Assembly: GCA_040506775.1 (NCBI GenBank)
Contig: JBEVWC010000022.1
Span: forward strand, 56,464 to 120,463
DNA length: 64,000 bases
Direction of reading: 5' to 3'
From: Thiodiazotropha sp040506775
GTDB taxonomy: Bacteria > Pseudomonadota > Gammaproteobacteria > Chromatiales > Chromatiaceae
Position numbers and translations under genes: made by a program. A model generated the notes under the pieces. It was not told where the DNA came from and made no database searches. It saw nothing but the letters and a program-made list of their open reading frames with translations. Each line of letters begins with the position of its first letter. Position 1 is the stretch's first letter. Below are positions 27,081 through 36,694 of this stretch, piece after piece.

Positions 27081-28181
27081 ATGAAAATAGTCACCGATCG
27101 GGAAAACCTTCTTGAACCTCTACAGAAGATTTCAGGTGTAGTGGAAAGACGCCAGACTCTCCCCATACTGGCGAACATCCTGGTCAATGCGAGTAAAGGC
27201 CGATTGAATCTCACAGCGACTGATCTCGAGGTGGAACTCAAAACGAGTACCCAGGCTGAATGTACCGGTGATGCGGACTTCACACTTCCAGCGAGAAAGC
27301 TGCTCGATATCTGTAAGGCACTGCCTGACTCAGCTCAAGTCACCCTCGATGTGAGTGACGACAAGGTAAAAATACAATCAGGTAAAAGCCGCTTCACACT
27401 TAGCGTCCTTCCCGCAAACGACTATCCGATCATTGAGCCTACACCCAGCAGTACTGTCCTCACGCTCAAGGAATCCATACTCTGCAACCTCATAGAGAAC
27501 ACCCAGTTCGCTATGGCACAGCAGGACGTACGCTATTATCTCAACGGCATGTTGCTTGAACTGGATAAAAACGATATCCGCACAGTAGCTACCGATGGTC
27601 ATCGCCTGGCCATGAGCCAGAAGAAACAGGCGCTCGAAGAACCCGCTAACCTGCAGGTGATTCTTCCAAGAAAGGCAGTCATCGAACTGAGTCGTCTACT
27701 CACCAATCAAGACAAGGAGATAAAGGTTGAGTTGAGTAACAGCTACATCAAGGTGTTGCTGGAGCATTCCGTCTTCACATCCAAACTCATCGATGGGCGC
27801 TTTCCAGAATATCAACGTGTCATGCCTACGAATTCCGACAAGGAAGTTGAAGCAGAGAAACTATCTCTCAAGCAATCCCTCACCCGTGCATCCATATTGT
27901 CGAATGAAAAATATCGTGGAATACGTTTTCATTTGAAATCCAATGTACTTCAATTGCAGGCTCATAACCCTGAACAGGAAGAATCTGAAGAGGAACTCGA
28001 AGTTAACTATGAGGGTGAGGAACTCAAGATAGGCTTTAATGTGGGCTATTTGTTGGACGCCATCAGTGCCATCAAGGAAGAGACTGTAATCATCGAACTG
28101 AAGGATACCAACAGCAGTGCACTGATTTACGGCAAAGACAATCAAGATACAAAATATGTTGTCATGCCAATGCGTATCTAG
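27081..28181 (+). CDS. dnaN: DNA polymerase III beta sliding clamp
   Basis: 366-residue ring-forming clamp. It begins MKIVTDRENLLEPLQKISG, as in homologues; a GTG 9 bp upstream is not needed. Conserved blocks RQTLPILANIL, VATDGHRLA and the C-terminal YVVMPMRI (usual ...MPMRL) are present. It tethers polymerase and other factors to DNA. Base composition is clearly more AT-rich than the genes upstream of dnaA. Confidence 0.98.
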   Translation: MKIVTDRENLLEPLQKISGVVERRQTLPILANILVNASKGRLNLTATDLEVELKTSTQAECTGDADFTLPARKLLDICKALPDSAQVTLDVSDDKVKIQSGKSRFTLSVLPANDYPIIEPTPSSTVLTLKESILCNLIENTQFAMAQQDVRYYLNGMLLELDKNDIRTVATDGHRLAMSQKKQALEEPANLQVILPRKAVIELSRLLTNQDKEIKVELSNSYIKVLLEHSVFTSKLIDGRFPEYQRVMPTNSDKEVEAEKLSLKQSLTRASILSNEKYRGIRFHLKSNVLQLQAHNPEQEESEEELEVNYEGEELKIGFNVGYLLDAISAIKEETVIIELKDTNSSALIYGKDNQDTKYVVMPMRI

Positions 28182-28219
28182 TGACAGGATAAATGTCCTA
28201 GAGGCTCGATCCTACACAT

Positions 28220-29290
28220 GTGAGAATTTCCAAACTTACAATAAATAATCTGCGTAACATCAAAAACGCAGACATCATCCCAGGGAAGGGAATCAACATT
28301 TTTCAAGGTTCCAACGGTGCAGGAAAAACTACCGTTCTTGAATCCATCTATCTTCTGGCTCGTGCACGAGCGATCAAGTCAACTCAACATAAAAATCTTA
28401 TCAATCACACTGAGAATGAACTCACTGTCTTTTCCGAATTACTATCCAATTCGGGTCATACAACGAGACTTGGAATCAGAAAAGATAAAAGCAATACCTT
28501 GGTTAAGAAAAATGGGGAATCTGTTGCACGTCTTACAGATCTGGCAAGAATACTCCCCATAGCAAACATAACACCCAATATTCAGCGACTCCTAGAAGAA
28601 GGTCCTGTTCATAGAAGGAAGCTTCTTAATTGGGGATTGTTCCACGTGGAACCAACATTCGGTGCAGTCATATCAAGATACAACCAGGTGTTGAAACAGA
28701 GAAACGCACTACTAGGAAAAAGAACAGCTGACCTAACTGTTTGGACCCAATATCTTTCAAAATCTGGTGAAGAGGTAAACAAGTTACAAACCAGCTATCT
28801 CGAAAAGTGGAAGTCTGAGGTTAACGAACTCCTGACACTGGTACCCCAACTTGAGGGTCTGCAGCTCATGCTGGTAAAAGGTTGGCGTCAAGGAATGTCT
28901 CTCCAGGAGTCACTGGAGCATAACCTACGTACTGATCAAGAAAGGCACTTTACCAGTGTTGGCCCCCACAGAATGGATATCAAGATTACCTTTCATGGGC
29001 AGGAGATTCGCGATCAATTTTCCCGAGGCCAAAAAAAGATAGTTTCCGTACTCTTTATACTTGCACAGGCCAGGCTCCTTGATAAATTTGGAAATGAACC
29101 ACCCGTACTTTTAATCGACGACCTGCATGCGGAACTTGACCATGAGACTTATAAATCTCTCCTTCAACAAATAACAAACATGCAGTACCAAACTTTTTTA
29201 ACACGCCTATCTCCAGAAAACTCTGATTTTGGAATGTCTCCCCTTGGGTCAATGTTCCACGTGGAACAGGGCAATGTGACTCCTGACTGA
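28220..29290 (+). CDS. recF: DNA replication and repair protein RecF
   Basis: 356-residue SMC-like ATPase for gap repair and replication restart. Walker A is in FQGSNGAGKTTVLESIYLLARARAIKS; the signature FSRGQKKIVSVLFILAQ and Walker B VLLIDDLHAELD follow. The start is GTG at 28220 (an ATG 2 bp upstream is out of frame and immediately stopped). Two parS palindromes are embedded, one in mid-gene and one in the last codons. Codons are A/T-rich compared with neighbours. Confidence 0.96.
   Translation: MRISKLTINNLRNIKNADIIPGKGINIFQGSNGAGKTTVLESIYLLARARAIKSTQHKNLINHTENELTVFSELLSNSGHTTRLGIRKDKSNTLVKKNGESVARLTDLARILPIANITPNIQRLLEEGPVHRRKLLNWGLFHVEPTFGAVISRYNQVLKQRNALLGKRTADLTVWTQYLSKSGEEVNKLQTSYLEKWKSEVNELLTLVPQLEGLQLMLVKGWRQGMSLQESLEHNLRTDQERHFTSVGPHRMDIKITFHGQEIRDQFSRGQKKIVSVLFILAQARLLDKFGNEPPVLLIDDLHAELDHETYKSLLQQITNMQYQTFLTRLSPENSDFGMSPLGSMFHVEQGNVTPD
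28638..28653. promoter_or_regulatory. parS site 1 (ParB loading site) inside recF
   Basis: TGTTCCACGTGGAACC matches the near-universal chromosomal parS palindrome (TGTTNCACGTGNAACA type) and the Pseudomonas variant. It encodes part of LFHVEP in RecF. With parAB in the same window and the origin next door, function as a ParB nucleation site is very likely. Confidence 0.9.
29253..29268. promoter_or_regulatory. parS site 2 (ParB loading site) at recF 3' end
   Basis: TGTTCCACGTGGAACA is a perfect 16-bp palindrome, 615 bp from the first parS. It encodes MFHVEQ within the last 14 residues of RecF. Confidence 0.92.
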
Positions 29291-29384
29291 GAACAGATTT
29301 GATAAATCGTTCGTATGGATGTTGTTTCTAGAGGTATAATGAGCTGTTTATGATTGTTACGGTGTTGACGTTACGGATTTCCTT

Positions 29385-31790
29385 ATGAGTTATGATTCTT
29401 CAAATATCAAGGTTCTGAAGGGACTGGATGCTGTTCGCAAACGTCCCGGTATGTATATCGGTGACACGGATGACGGTACCGGTTTGCATCACATGGTATT
29501 TGAGGTGGTGGACAATTCCATAGATGAAGCCCTGGCAGGTTATTGCAACGAAATTCGAGTCACCATTCATTCTGACCAAAGAGTCACAGTGACAGACAAT
29601 GGCAGGGGCATCCCTGTCGATGAACACCCGGAAGAGAAAAAGTCCGCGGCAGAAGTGATCATGACGGTGCTTCACGCAGGCGGAAAGTTTGACGACAACT
29701 CATACAAGGTTTCCGGTGGTCTGCATGGCGTGGGTGTTTCTGTGGTGAACGCCCTGTCTGAGAAACTCATACTTAAAATAAGGCGTCAGGGAAAAGTTTG
29801 GGAGCAGGAATATACTCACGGGGTGCCGGATAGAGACTTGAAGGCGGTTGGCGATACAGATAAGACTGGCACCAGTATCACCTTTCTCCCCAGTGGGGAT
29901 ACCTTCAGCAACATCGAATTCCACTACGATATTCTGGCCAAGCGTCTCAGGGAGCTTTCGTTTCTGAACTCCGGAATCCGGATTGTCCTGAAAGAGGAAG
30001 CAACGGGAAGGGAGGATGCCTTCGAATATGTGGGTGGCATCATTGCCTTCGTACAGCATCTCAACCGTAACAAGTCTCCACTACACGAAAAGGTGTTCAG
30101 CTTCTCTGATGAGCGCAACGACATCATGGTCGAAATCGCCATGCAGTGGAACGAGTCCTATCAGGAAAATATCTTTTGCTATACGAACAACATCCCCCAG
30201 CGGGATGGAGGTACTCACCTGGCTGGATTCCGCGCCGCGTTGACCCGTACCCTGAATCAGTACATTGAACAATCCGGTTTGTCGAAAAAACAGAAGGTCA
30301 ATACAACCGGGGATGATGCCCGCGAAGGCCTTACCGCCGTTCTGTCTGTGAAGGTTCCAGATCCGAAGTTTTCATCCCAGACCAAAGACAAGTTGGTCTC
30401 CTCTGAAGTCAAAGGCGTTGTGGAGAATCTGCTGGCGGAGAAACTCAACGATTACCTGCTTGAGAATCCTGGCGATGCCAAGAACATTGCTGGAAAAATG
30501 GTGGAGGCAGCACGGGCCCGAGAAGCGGCGAGAAAGGCCCGTGAAATGACCCGGCGCAAAGGTGCCCTGGATATTGCCGGTTTGCCCGGAAAGTTGGCCG
30601 ACTGTCAGGAAAAGGATCCGGCGCTGTCTGAACTCTACCTGGTGGAGGGTGACTCTGCCGGCGGTTCTGCAAAGCAGGGTAGGGACCGTCGCTATCAGGC
30701 GATCCTGCCATTGAAGGGTAAAATCCTCAACGTGGAAAAGGCCCGCTTCGACAAGATGCTCTCATCCGCAGAAGTCGGCACATTGATTACCGCACTGGGT
30801 TGCGGCATTGGTCGTGAAGAGTTCGACGTCAACAAGTTGCGATATCACCGCATCATTATCATGACGGATGCGGACGTGGATGGTGCTCATATCCGTACCT
30901 TGCTGTTAACCTTTTTCTATCGACAAATGCCTGAATTGATCGATCGGGGACATGTCTATATCGCCCAGCCTCCCCTGTACAAGGTGAAAAAAGGAAAGCA
31001 GGAACAGTATCTGAAAGATGATCAGGATCTGAATAACTATTTTCTGCAATCGGCCTTGGATAACGCCTCACTGCTGGTGACGGAAGGTGCACCACCCCTG
31101 GCAGGTGAAAGTCTGGAGCAACTGGCACGTAGTTTTCTTGCAGTGATGGCAAGCATTAATAGGTTGTCACTACGATATGATGGCATATTATTGGAAAAGC
31201 TGATCACTATGCCTAAAGTTTCTGAATCCATGGTTAGTAACGAAGAAGAATTAAATAATTGGATCAGTGAGTTAGAGGATCGTTTGAATACTGATCTGCG
31301 GATTTCGGAATCCTGCACATTGAAAAAAGTGGATGAAACTGACTCTGGCGAGGCCGGTATTCTGTTGACCCGCAAAGTGCACGGCATCGGTAATGAACGT
31401 TTGATCCCTTATGACTTCTTCAATAGTGTCGAGTATCGGAAGATCGTCGAACTGGGTGAACAACTGACCGGATTATTGAGCGAGGATGCCTATGTCAAAA
31501 GGGGAGAGAAGACCCAACCCGTAAGCAGTTTCAAACAGGCATTGGACTGGCTGATGGATGATGCCAAGAAAGGTCAACACGTTCAGCGCTACAAAGGTCT
31601 GGGTGAGATGAATCCGGAACAGCTCTGGGAAACGACCATGAATGCTGATTCCCGCCGCTTGCTTCAGGTGAGTATCGAGGATGCGGTAGGTGCGGATCAG
31701 ATCTTCGCGACCCTCATGGGGGACCAGGTGGAGCCACGGCGTGATTTCATCGAGACCCATGCCCTGACGGTTGAGAATCTTGACGTCTGA
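29385..31790 (+). CDS. gyrB: DNA gyrase subunit B
   Basis: 801-residue ATPase subunit of gyrase. GHKL ATPase motifs (VVDNSIDEALAGYC, DNGRGIPVD, GLHGVGVSVVNALS), a transducer domain, then the TOPRIM region YLVEGDSAGGSAKQGRDR and DADVDGAHIRTLLLTFFYRQMP. It contains the ~165-residue gammaproteobacterial insert before the C-terminal GLGEMNPEQLWETTM. Length as in E. coli. 94 bp after recF. Confidence 0.98.
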   Translation: MSYDSSNIKVLKGLDAVRKRPGMYIGDTDDGTGLHHMVFEVVDNSIDEALAGYCNEIRVTIHSDQRVTVTDNGRGIPVDEHPEEKKSAAEVIMTVLHAGGKFDDNSYKVSGGLHGVGVSVVNALSEKLILKIRRQGKVWEQEYTHGVPDRDLKAVGDTDKTGTSITFLPSGDTFSNIEFHYDILAKRLRELSFLNSGIRIVLKEEATGREDAFEYVGGIIAFVQHLNRNKSPLHEKVFSFSDERNDIMVEIAMQWNESYQENIFCYTNNIPQRDGGTHLAGFRAALTRTLNQYIEQSGLSKKQKVNTTGDDAREGLTAVLSVKVPDPKFSSQTKDKLVSSEVKGVVENLLAEKLNDYLLENPGDAKNIAGKMVEAARAREAARKAREMTRRKGALDIAGLPGKLADCQEKDPALSELYLVEGDSAGGSAKQGRDRRYQAILPLKGKILNVEKARFDKMLSSAEVGTLITALGCGIGREEFDVNKLRYHRIIIMTDADVDGAHIRTLLLTFFYRQMPELIDRGHVYIAQPPLYKVKKGKQEQYLKDDQDLNNYFLQSALDNASLLVTEGAPPLAGESLEQLARSFLAVMASINRLSLRYDGILLEKLITMPKVSESMVSNEEELNNWISELEDRLNTDLRISESCTLKKVDETDSGEAGILLTRKVHGIGNERLIPYDFFNSVEYRKIVELGEQLTGLLSEDAYVKRGEKTQPVSSFKQALDWLMDDAKKGQHVQRYKGLGEMNPEQLWETTMNADSRRLLQVSIEDAVGADQIFATLMGDQVEPRRDFIETHALTVENLDV

Positions 31791-31849
31791 GGTTCGAAAG
31801 GGTTATCCCTGCCGATTCGCGAGCACAGATACAGTGAGTCACCCTGTAA

Positions 31850-31890
31850 GTGAGTGCCTACTATCGTTTAACGGCCAGTAGGCAATTCAC
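31850..31890. terminator. Hairpin between convergent gyrB and plsC
   Basis: GTGAgTGCCTAC (31850-31861) pairs with GTAGGCAatTCAC (31878-31890) across a 16-bp loop, overlapping the 3' end of plsC. There is no T-run, so intrinsic termination is uncertain, but the convergent setting fits. Confidence 0.4.
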
Positions 31891-32587
31891 TGACTGTGGT
31901 TTCTATCCAGTTTTCCACTTCCTGATTGATATCACCCGCAGAGCGACCCTGTGTCTGGATGAGTGGTCCGATTCTTACATCCACGACACCCGGGTATTTA
32001 CGGATATCCCTGCGGCGCCAGAATTCCCCGGCGTTATGCGCAACGGGTAGTACCGGATAACCCGATTTTTCCGCCAGCATGGCACCGCCGATTCCATAGC
32101 GTTTACGCTCTCCGGGTGCCACACGGGTACCTTCAGGGAAAATGAAGACCTTGATACCCTTTTTCAGTCGATCGATACCCTGTTCAATGATCTGGTCGAT
32201 CGCCTTGCGTCCGGATTTTCGGTCGATCGCAATGGGTTGAAAGGCCTTCATGATCCATCCGAGGAACGGTACGAAGAGCAACTCCCGTTTCATCACCCAG
32301 GATTTGGGGCCGGGAATCAGACTGATCAATGCGATGGTTTCCCAGGCTGACTGATGCTTGGCCAACACCAGGCAACTGTCCTCAGGAATGTTTTCCGCGC
32401 CCTGGACACGAACCGATAAGCCACAAATGACACGGAGTCCCCACAGATTGATCCGACTCCAGCCATGATCAATGATGTGCTTAGTGTTTCCGGGTAGTGC
32501 CCAGACCACAAGGGTGCCGAGAGTTGCGATGATGATCGTATTGATGACCAGGAAGGTGAAGTAGATGATGGAACGGAGCAGGATCAT
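31868..32587 (-). CDS. 1-acyl-sn-glycerol-3-phosphate acyltransferase (PlsC family)
   Basis: 239-residue membrane acyltransferase adding the second acyl chain in phospholipid synthesis. N-terminal hydrophobic segment (about residues 5-28); acceptor block LAKHQSAWE, in which the usual HX4D is HX4E; FPEGTR block; VLPVAHNAG block. The HX4E form occurs in related origin-proximal genes. Its start overlaps gmhB by 4 bp (ATGA), and the gmhB-plsC neighbourhood after gyrB is the Pseudomonas-like order. Confidence 0.92.
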   Translation of the reverse strand: MILLRSIIYFTFLVINTIIIATLGTLVVWALPGNTKHIIDHGWSRINLWGLRVICGLSVRVQGAENIPEDSCLVLAKHQSAWETIALISLIPGPKSWVMKRELLFVPFLGWIMKAFQPIAIDRKSGRKAIDQIIEQGIDRLKKGIKVFIFPEGTRVAPGERKRYGIGGAMLAEKSGYPVLPVAHNAGEFWRRRDIRKYPGVVDVRIGPLIQTQGRSAGDINQEVENWIETTVSELPTGR

Positions 32588-33135
32588 GAAGATTCGTTCT
32601 CTTTCAGTAGCTGTTCGGCCATGTGTTGCAGGTTGTCATACACTGAGATTTCCGGATGGTCCTTGTTTAGCGTTGCGAGGGTTTTTTCTCCCTTGCCGGT
32701 ACGCACAAGAATGGGTGTAGCCTTGACCTTGATGGCGGCCTGTAGATCTCGAAGTGAGTCGCCAACGACAGGGACACTTTCGAGATTGGTATGACAACGC
32801 GCACCAATCTCTTCATACAGGCCGGTTTTGGGTTTTCGGCAGTTGCAGTGATCATCAGGGCCATGGGGACAGAAAAGAATGGCATCGATCTGTCCCCCGA
32901 CGGCTTTCACGGCTTCCAGCATCTTTCGATGTATTGCGTTCAGTGTTTCGATAGTGAAAAGTCCCCGGGCGAGGCCGGATTGGTTGGTGGCCACATAGAC
33001 GTGGTAGCCGGCCCGGTTGAGTCGGGCGATCGCCTGAAGACTGCCTTCAATGGGCTGCCATTCGTCAGGATTCTTGATATACGCATCGGAATCCTGGTTG
33101 ATGACACCATCCCGGTCGAGAATGATGAGTTTCAT
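32584..33135 (-). CDS. gmhB: D-glycero-beta-D-manno-heptose-1,7-bisphosphate 7-phosphatase
   Basis: 183-residue HAD phosphatase in ADP-heptose synthesis for the LPS core. Nucleophile motif LDRDGVIN; zinc loop CPHGPDDHCNCRKP; KPKTGLYEEI; acidic motif VVGDSLRDLQAA. All the catalytic motifs of GmhB are present, and the length is typical. Overlaps plsC by 4 bp; 18 bp from the MazG-like gene. Confidence 0.95.
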   Translation of the reverse strand: MKLIILDRDGVINQDSDAYIKNPDEWQPIEGSLQAIARLNRAGYHVYVATNQSGLARGLFTIETLNAIHRKMLEAVKAVGGQIDAILFCPHGPDDHCNCRKPKTGLYEEIGARCHTNLESVPVVGDSLRDLQAAIKVKATPILVRTGKGEKTLATLNKDHPEISVYDNLQHMAEQLLKENESS

Positions 33136-33153
33136 GTAAGTAAGTGCTTACTT

Positions 33154-33489
33154 TTAATCAACATCACGAAATTCGGAGACTCTGATTCGTCCATTCACCA
33201 TGCGTGAGTGTCGCTGGTTGAGTTTTTCCATCTTATCCCAAAAGGCCTGATTGAGGTCGAAATCCTGAGCGATTGCGGTTCCCATAATGAGGATGAACAG
33301 GTCAGCAACCTCCTCGGCGAGTGACTCTTTGGACTTGCCTTTGGTGACGCAGGAGGAGATCTCACCCAGTTCCTCGGCCATCAGTGCAACCCGATAGGTC
33401 ATCTCCTCGCCACCGGTTTCACGAAACCGGTGCTTATCATGAAACGCCTGCACCGCATCCAGCATGACCTGGTAGGAATCCCGGTTCAC
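33154..33489 (-). CDS. MazG-like NTP pyrophosphohydrolase
   Basis: 111-residue single-domain all-alpha NTP-PPase. The metal-binding pattern is visible as MAEELGEISSCV and LAEEVADLFILIMG. It probably hydrolyses a nucleoside triphosphate or related pyrophosphate; the exact substrate is unknown. Inserted between glyS (4-bp overlap, ATGA) and gmhB, a position less usual than the adjacent core genes. Confidence 0.88.
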   Translation of the reverse strand: MNRDSYQVMLDAVQAFHDKHRFRETGGEEMTYRVALMAEELGEISSCVTKGKSKESLAEEVADLFILIMGTAIAQDFDLNQAFWDKMEKLNQRHSRMVNGRIRVSEFRDVD

Positions 33490-35576
33490 GAGGGGCTTTC
33501 CTGATTCTGTAAACAGGACAGGTCCGCCACACTGAGGAACAACCTTTCCATCTGATTCAGCAGAGCCAGGCGGTTGTCGCGCAGAGTCGTATCTTCGGTC
33601 ATGACCATGACCTGATCGAAAAACCGGTCCACAGGCTCGCGCAGTGCGGAAAGTATCTGCAATCCCTGACTGTAGTCACCGCTGTCGAACAGGGGTTGTG
33701 CCTTGGGTTCCAGCTCATCGAGTTTTGCGGCGAGATCCTGTTCGGCTGGATCCTGAAACAGCGACGGGTCCGGACGATGCGCAAGTTCACCGCTGTGTTT
33801 CTTGAGAATGTTGCGGATGCGCTTGTTGGCGGCTGAAAGGCTGTCCGCCTCGGGCAGGGTCCGGAACTCCTGCATGGCCCAGATGCGTTGATCGAAATCG
33901 GCCAGATTATGCGGATCGACTTCGGAGACTGCATGGAACAGATCGATACTGACACCCAGATCCAGATAGATGCCTTTGAGCCGCTCCAGCATGAAGCGAT
34001 AGACCTCATCCGCCGCCTCTGTTTGTGTCAGGCGATCACTCATGCCATCAGCTACCGCCGACAGCAGGCCGGGAAGATAAAGGGTGAGGCCGTGTTCGCG
34101 GATGATCCGCAGTGCCCCCAGGGCAGCGCGGCGCAGGGCGAAGGGATCCTTGTCGCCGGTGGGTTTCTGGCCGATGCCGAAGATACCGACCAGGGTATCG
34201 AGCTTTTCCGCCAAAGAGAGTGCTATCCCGGTGCGGCTCTGGGGCAGTTCATCACCTGAGAAACGGGGCATGTAGAATTCATCCAGTGCCTGGGCGAGTT
34301 CCGGGTTTTCCCCGTCCCGTCCCGCCTGGTAGCGTCCCATGATGCCCTGCATTTCAGGAAACTCGAACACCATGTCGGTCATCAGGTCACAGCGGCTCAA
34401 CAGACCGGCGCGATGGGCCAGATCCGGATCCCCATCGATCTCGATGGCGATGAGTTCCGCGAGTTTTGCGACCCGTTGGGATTTGTCGTACATACTCCCG
34501 AGCTGCTTCTGGAAGACCACCTGCTTGAGTGAATCGAGCCGGTCTTCGAGGCGCTTCTTACCATCCTGCTGCCAGAAGAACATGGCATCAGCCAACCTGG
34601 GACGAATCACCCGCTGATTGCCTTCCCGGATCACCTCCGGTTTGGGGGAGTCGATGTTGGCAATGGTGATGAAATGATTCATCAGCTTGCCGTCGCTGTT
34701 GAACAGCGGGAAATATTTCTGGTTGCCTTTCATGGTGGCGACCAGGGCTTCCTGGGGTACATCCAGGAAGCGGGATTCGAAACTGGCGGAGATCGGTACC
34801 GGCCACTCATTGAGTGCGGTCACCTCGTCGAGCAATTCCGGATCCAGATCCGCCTGTCCGCCCAGGGTTGCGGCACTCTCTTTCACGAGTTGTTCGATGC
34901 GTTCGCGACGCTCTTCGAAACTCGCAATGACCCTGCCCAGGTCATGCAGCACCGAAGCATAGTCCTCGGGACTGTAGAGGGTGATTGCGGTAGGGTGATG
35001 AAAACGGTGACCGTAGGTCTGACGATCAGCCTCGGCATCGAGCAGGGTGCAGGGCACCACATCATTACCGAGGAGAAAAACCAGCCAGTGTACCGGGCGC
35101 ACGAACTGGGCCTCGGAATCACCCCAGCGCATGCGCTTGGGGATCGGTAATTTGCTCAATGCCTGGTTAGCGATGTCCGGCAGCAGGCTGGCGGCAGGTT
35201 GACCGGTCTCCTGGGTACGGAATACCAGCCACTCACCCTTGTCCGTCTTCAGGGTCTCCAACTCATCCACGCTGGTCTGGCAGGAACGGGCGAAACCCTC
35301 GGCGGCCTTGGAGGGCTGGCCGGAGGCATCATATGCGGCCTGCAGCGCAGGTCCGCGGCGTTCGACCTCCCGGTCGGGTTGACACAGGGCGCAGTCATGA
35401 ATCAACAACGCCAGACGTCGCGGGGTGGCAAAGGTCTCCACCTTGCCATGGGACAGACTGGCTTGTTGCAGACCTGCGACAAAGGCATCGGTCAATGCGC
35501 CGGCGAGACGTTTGAGTGCCTTGGGAGGCAGCTCTTCGGTGCCGAGTTCGAACAGCAGGTCGGCTTGATCAGTCAT
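33486..35576 (-). CDS. glyS: Glycyl-tRNA synthetase beta subunit
   Basis: 696-residue subunit of the alpha2beta2 enzyme. It begins with the family LLFELGTEELPPKALKRLAGAL; KGNQKYFPLF and IGQKPTGDKDPFALRRAALG are highly characteristic; the C-terminal anticodon-binding-like domain is present. Overlaps glyQ by 8 bp at its start. Confidence 0.97.
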   Translation of the reverse strand: MTDQADLLFELGTEELPPKALKRLAGALTDAFVAGLQQASLSHGKVETFATPRRLALLIHDCALCQPDREVERRGPALQAAYDASGQPSKAAEGFARSCQTSVDELETLKTDKGEWLVFRTQETGQPAASLLPDIANQALSKLPIPKRMRWGDSEAQFVRPVHWLVFLLGNDVVPCTLLDAEADRQTYGHRFHHPTAITLYSPEDYASVLHDLGRVIASFEERRERIEQLVKESAATLGGQADLDPELLDEVTALNEWPVPISASFESRFLDVPQEALVATMKGNQKYFPLFNSDGKLMNHFITIANIDSPKPEVIREGNQRVIRPRLADAMFFWQQDGKKRLEDRLDSLKQVVFQKQLGSMYDKSQRVAKLAELIAIEIDGDPDLAHRAGLLSRCDLMTDMVFEFPEMQGIMGRYQAGRDGENPELAQALDEFYMPRFSGDELPQSRTGIALSLAEKLDTLVGIFGIGQKPTGDKDPFALRRAALGALRIIREHGLTLYLPGLLSAVADGMSDRLTQTEAADEVYRFMLERLKGIYLDLGVSIDLFHAVSEVDPHNLADFDQRIWAMQEFRTLPEADSLSAANKRIRNILKKHSGELAHRPDPSLFQDPAEQDLAAKLDELEPKAQPLFDSGDYSQGLQILSALREPVDRFFDQVMVMTEDTTLRDNRLALLNQMERLFLSVADLSCLQNQESPS

Positions 35577-36507
35577 GGGTGCTCTCCGTCAGCGTCTTGC
35601 ACATGGGAAAACCCAGTCGTTCCCGGGCATCGTAATAGGCCTGGGCAACATCCCGTGCCAAGGTACGGACGCGCAGAATGTAGCGTTGCCGTTCGGTGAC
35701 CGAAATCGCGTGCCGCGCATCCAGCAGATTGAAACTGTGAGAGGCCTGAAGAACCTGTTCGTAGGCGGGCAGGGGCAGGCCGAGCTCGATCAGCTTGCGA
35801 GACTCTTTCTCACACTGATCGAAATGACCAAACAGGTAGTCCACGTCGGCGTGCTCGAAGTTGTAGGCGGACTGCTCGACCTCGTTCTGGTGATAGACAT
35901 CCCCGTAGGTGACCACACCCTGTGGTCCCTCGGTCCAGACCAGGTCGAAGATACTCTCCACCCCCTGCAGATACATGGCGATGCGTTCGATGCCGTAGGT
36001 GATCTCACCGGTGACGGGGCGGCAATCCAGACCACCGACCTGCTGAAAATAGGTGAACTGGGTGACCTCCATGCCGTTGAGCCAGACCTCCCAGCCAAGA
36101 CCCCAGGCACCCAGGGTCGGGGACTCCCAGTTGTCTTCGACAAAGCGGATGTCGTGCACTTTCAGATCGATACCGAGCATCTCCAAAGAACCCAGATAAA
36201 GTTGCTGGATCTCCTTGGGGGAGGGTTTGAGCACCACCTGGAACTGATAGTAGTGCTGCAGCCGGTTGGGATTTTCACCGTAGCGGCCATCGGTGGGACG
36301 TCTCGAGGGTTGCACATAGGCGGCATTCCAGGGCTCGGGCCCGATGGAACGCAGAAAGGTGGCGGTGTGGAAGGTACCGGCCCCCATCTCCATATCATAA
36401 GGTTGCAGAATCACACATCCCTGACGGGCCCAATACTCCTGAAGTGCGAGGATCAGGCCCTGAAATGTCTGGACGTTGTGCTGATTCGATGCAGATACTG
36501 AGGTCAC
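35569..36507 (-). CDS. glyQ: Glycyl-tRNA synthetase alpha subunit
   Basis: 312-residue catalytic subunit. TFQGLILALQEYWARQGCVILQPYDMEMGAGTFH and ETFQ/LGWEVWLNGMEVTQFTYFQQVGG-type blocks are typical, as is the C-terminal RARLGFPM-like end. Charges tRNA-Gly. First gene of the minus-strand glyQ-glyS-mazG-like-gmhB-plsC operon, with 187 bp upstream to the divergent PP-loop gene. Confidence 0.97.
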   Translation of the reverse strand: MTSVSASNQHNVQTFQGLILALQEYWARQGCVILQPYDMEMGAGTFHTATFLRSIGPEPWNAAYVQPSRRPTDGRYGENPNRLQHYYQFQVVLKPSPKEIQQLYLGSLEMLGIDLKVHDIRFVEDNWESPTLGAWGLGWEVWLNGMEVTQFTYFQQVGGLDCRPVTGEITYGIERIAMYLQGVESIFDLVWTEGPQGVVTYGDVYHQNEVEQSAYNFEHADVDYLFGHFDQCEKESRKLIELGLPLPAYEQVLQASHSFNLLDARHAISVTERQRYILRVRTLARDVAQAYYDARERLGFPMCKTLTESTHD

Positions 36508-36694
36508 ATCGAGACTCCGTAGTGCTGGATGAAAATGCGACAGTATAGCGATGCGCTATGTGGTTGGCTAATCCGGACTGAGGTTTGCCAGCCGCGCCTC
36601 AGGCAAGCGAGTAAAGGAGCGGTAAAATAGGGGTAGAAGGCCTGATTGAACGGTTTCGCGTTATAATCCCGGTTTTTGCGGATGAATCATTTCC

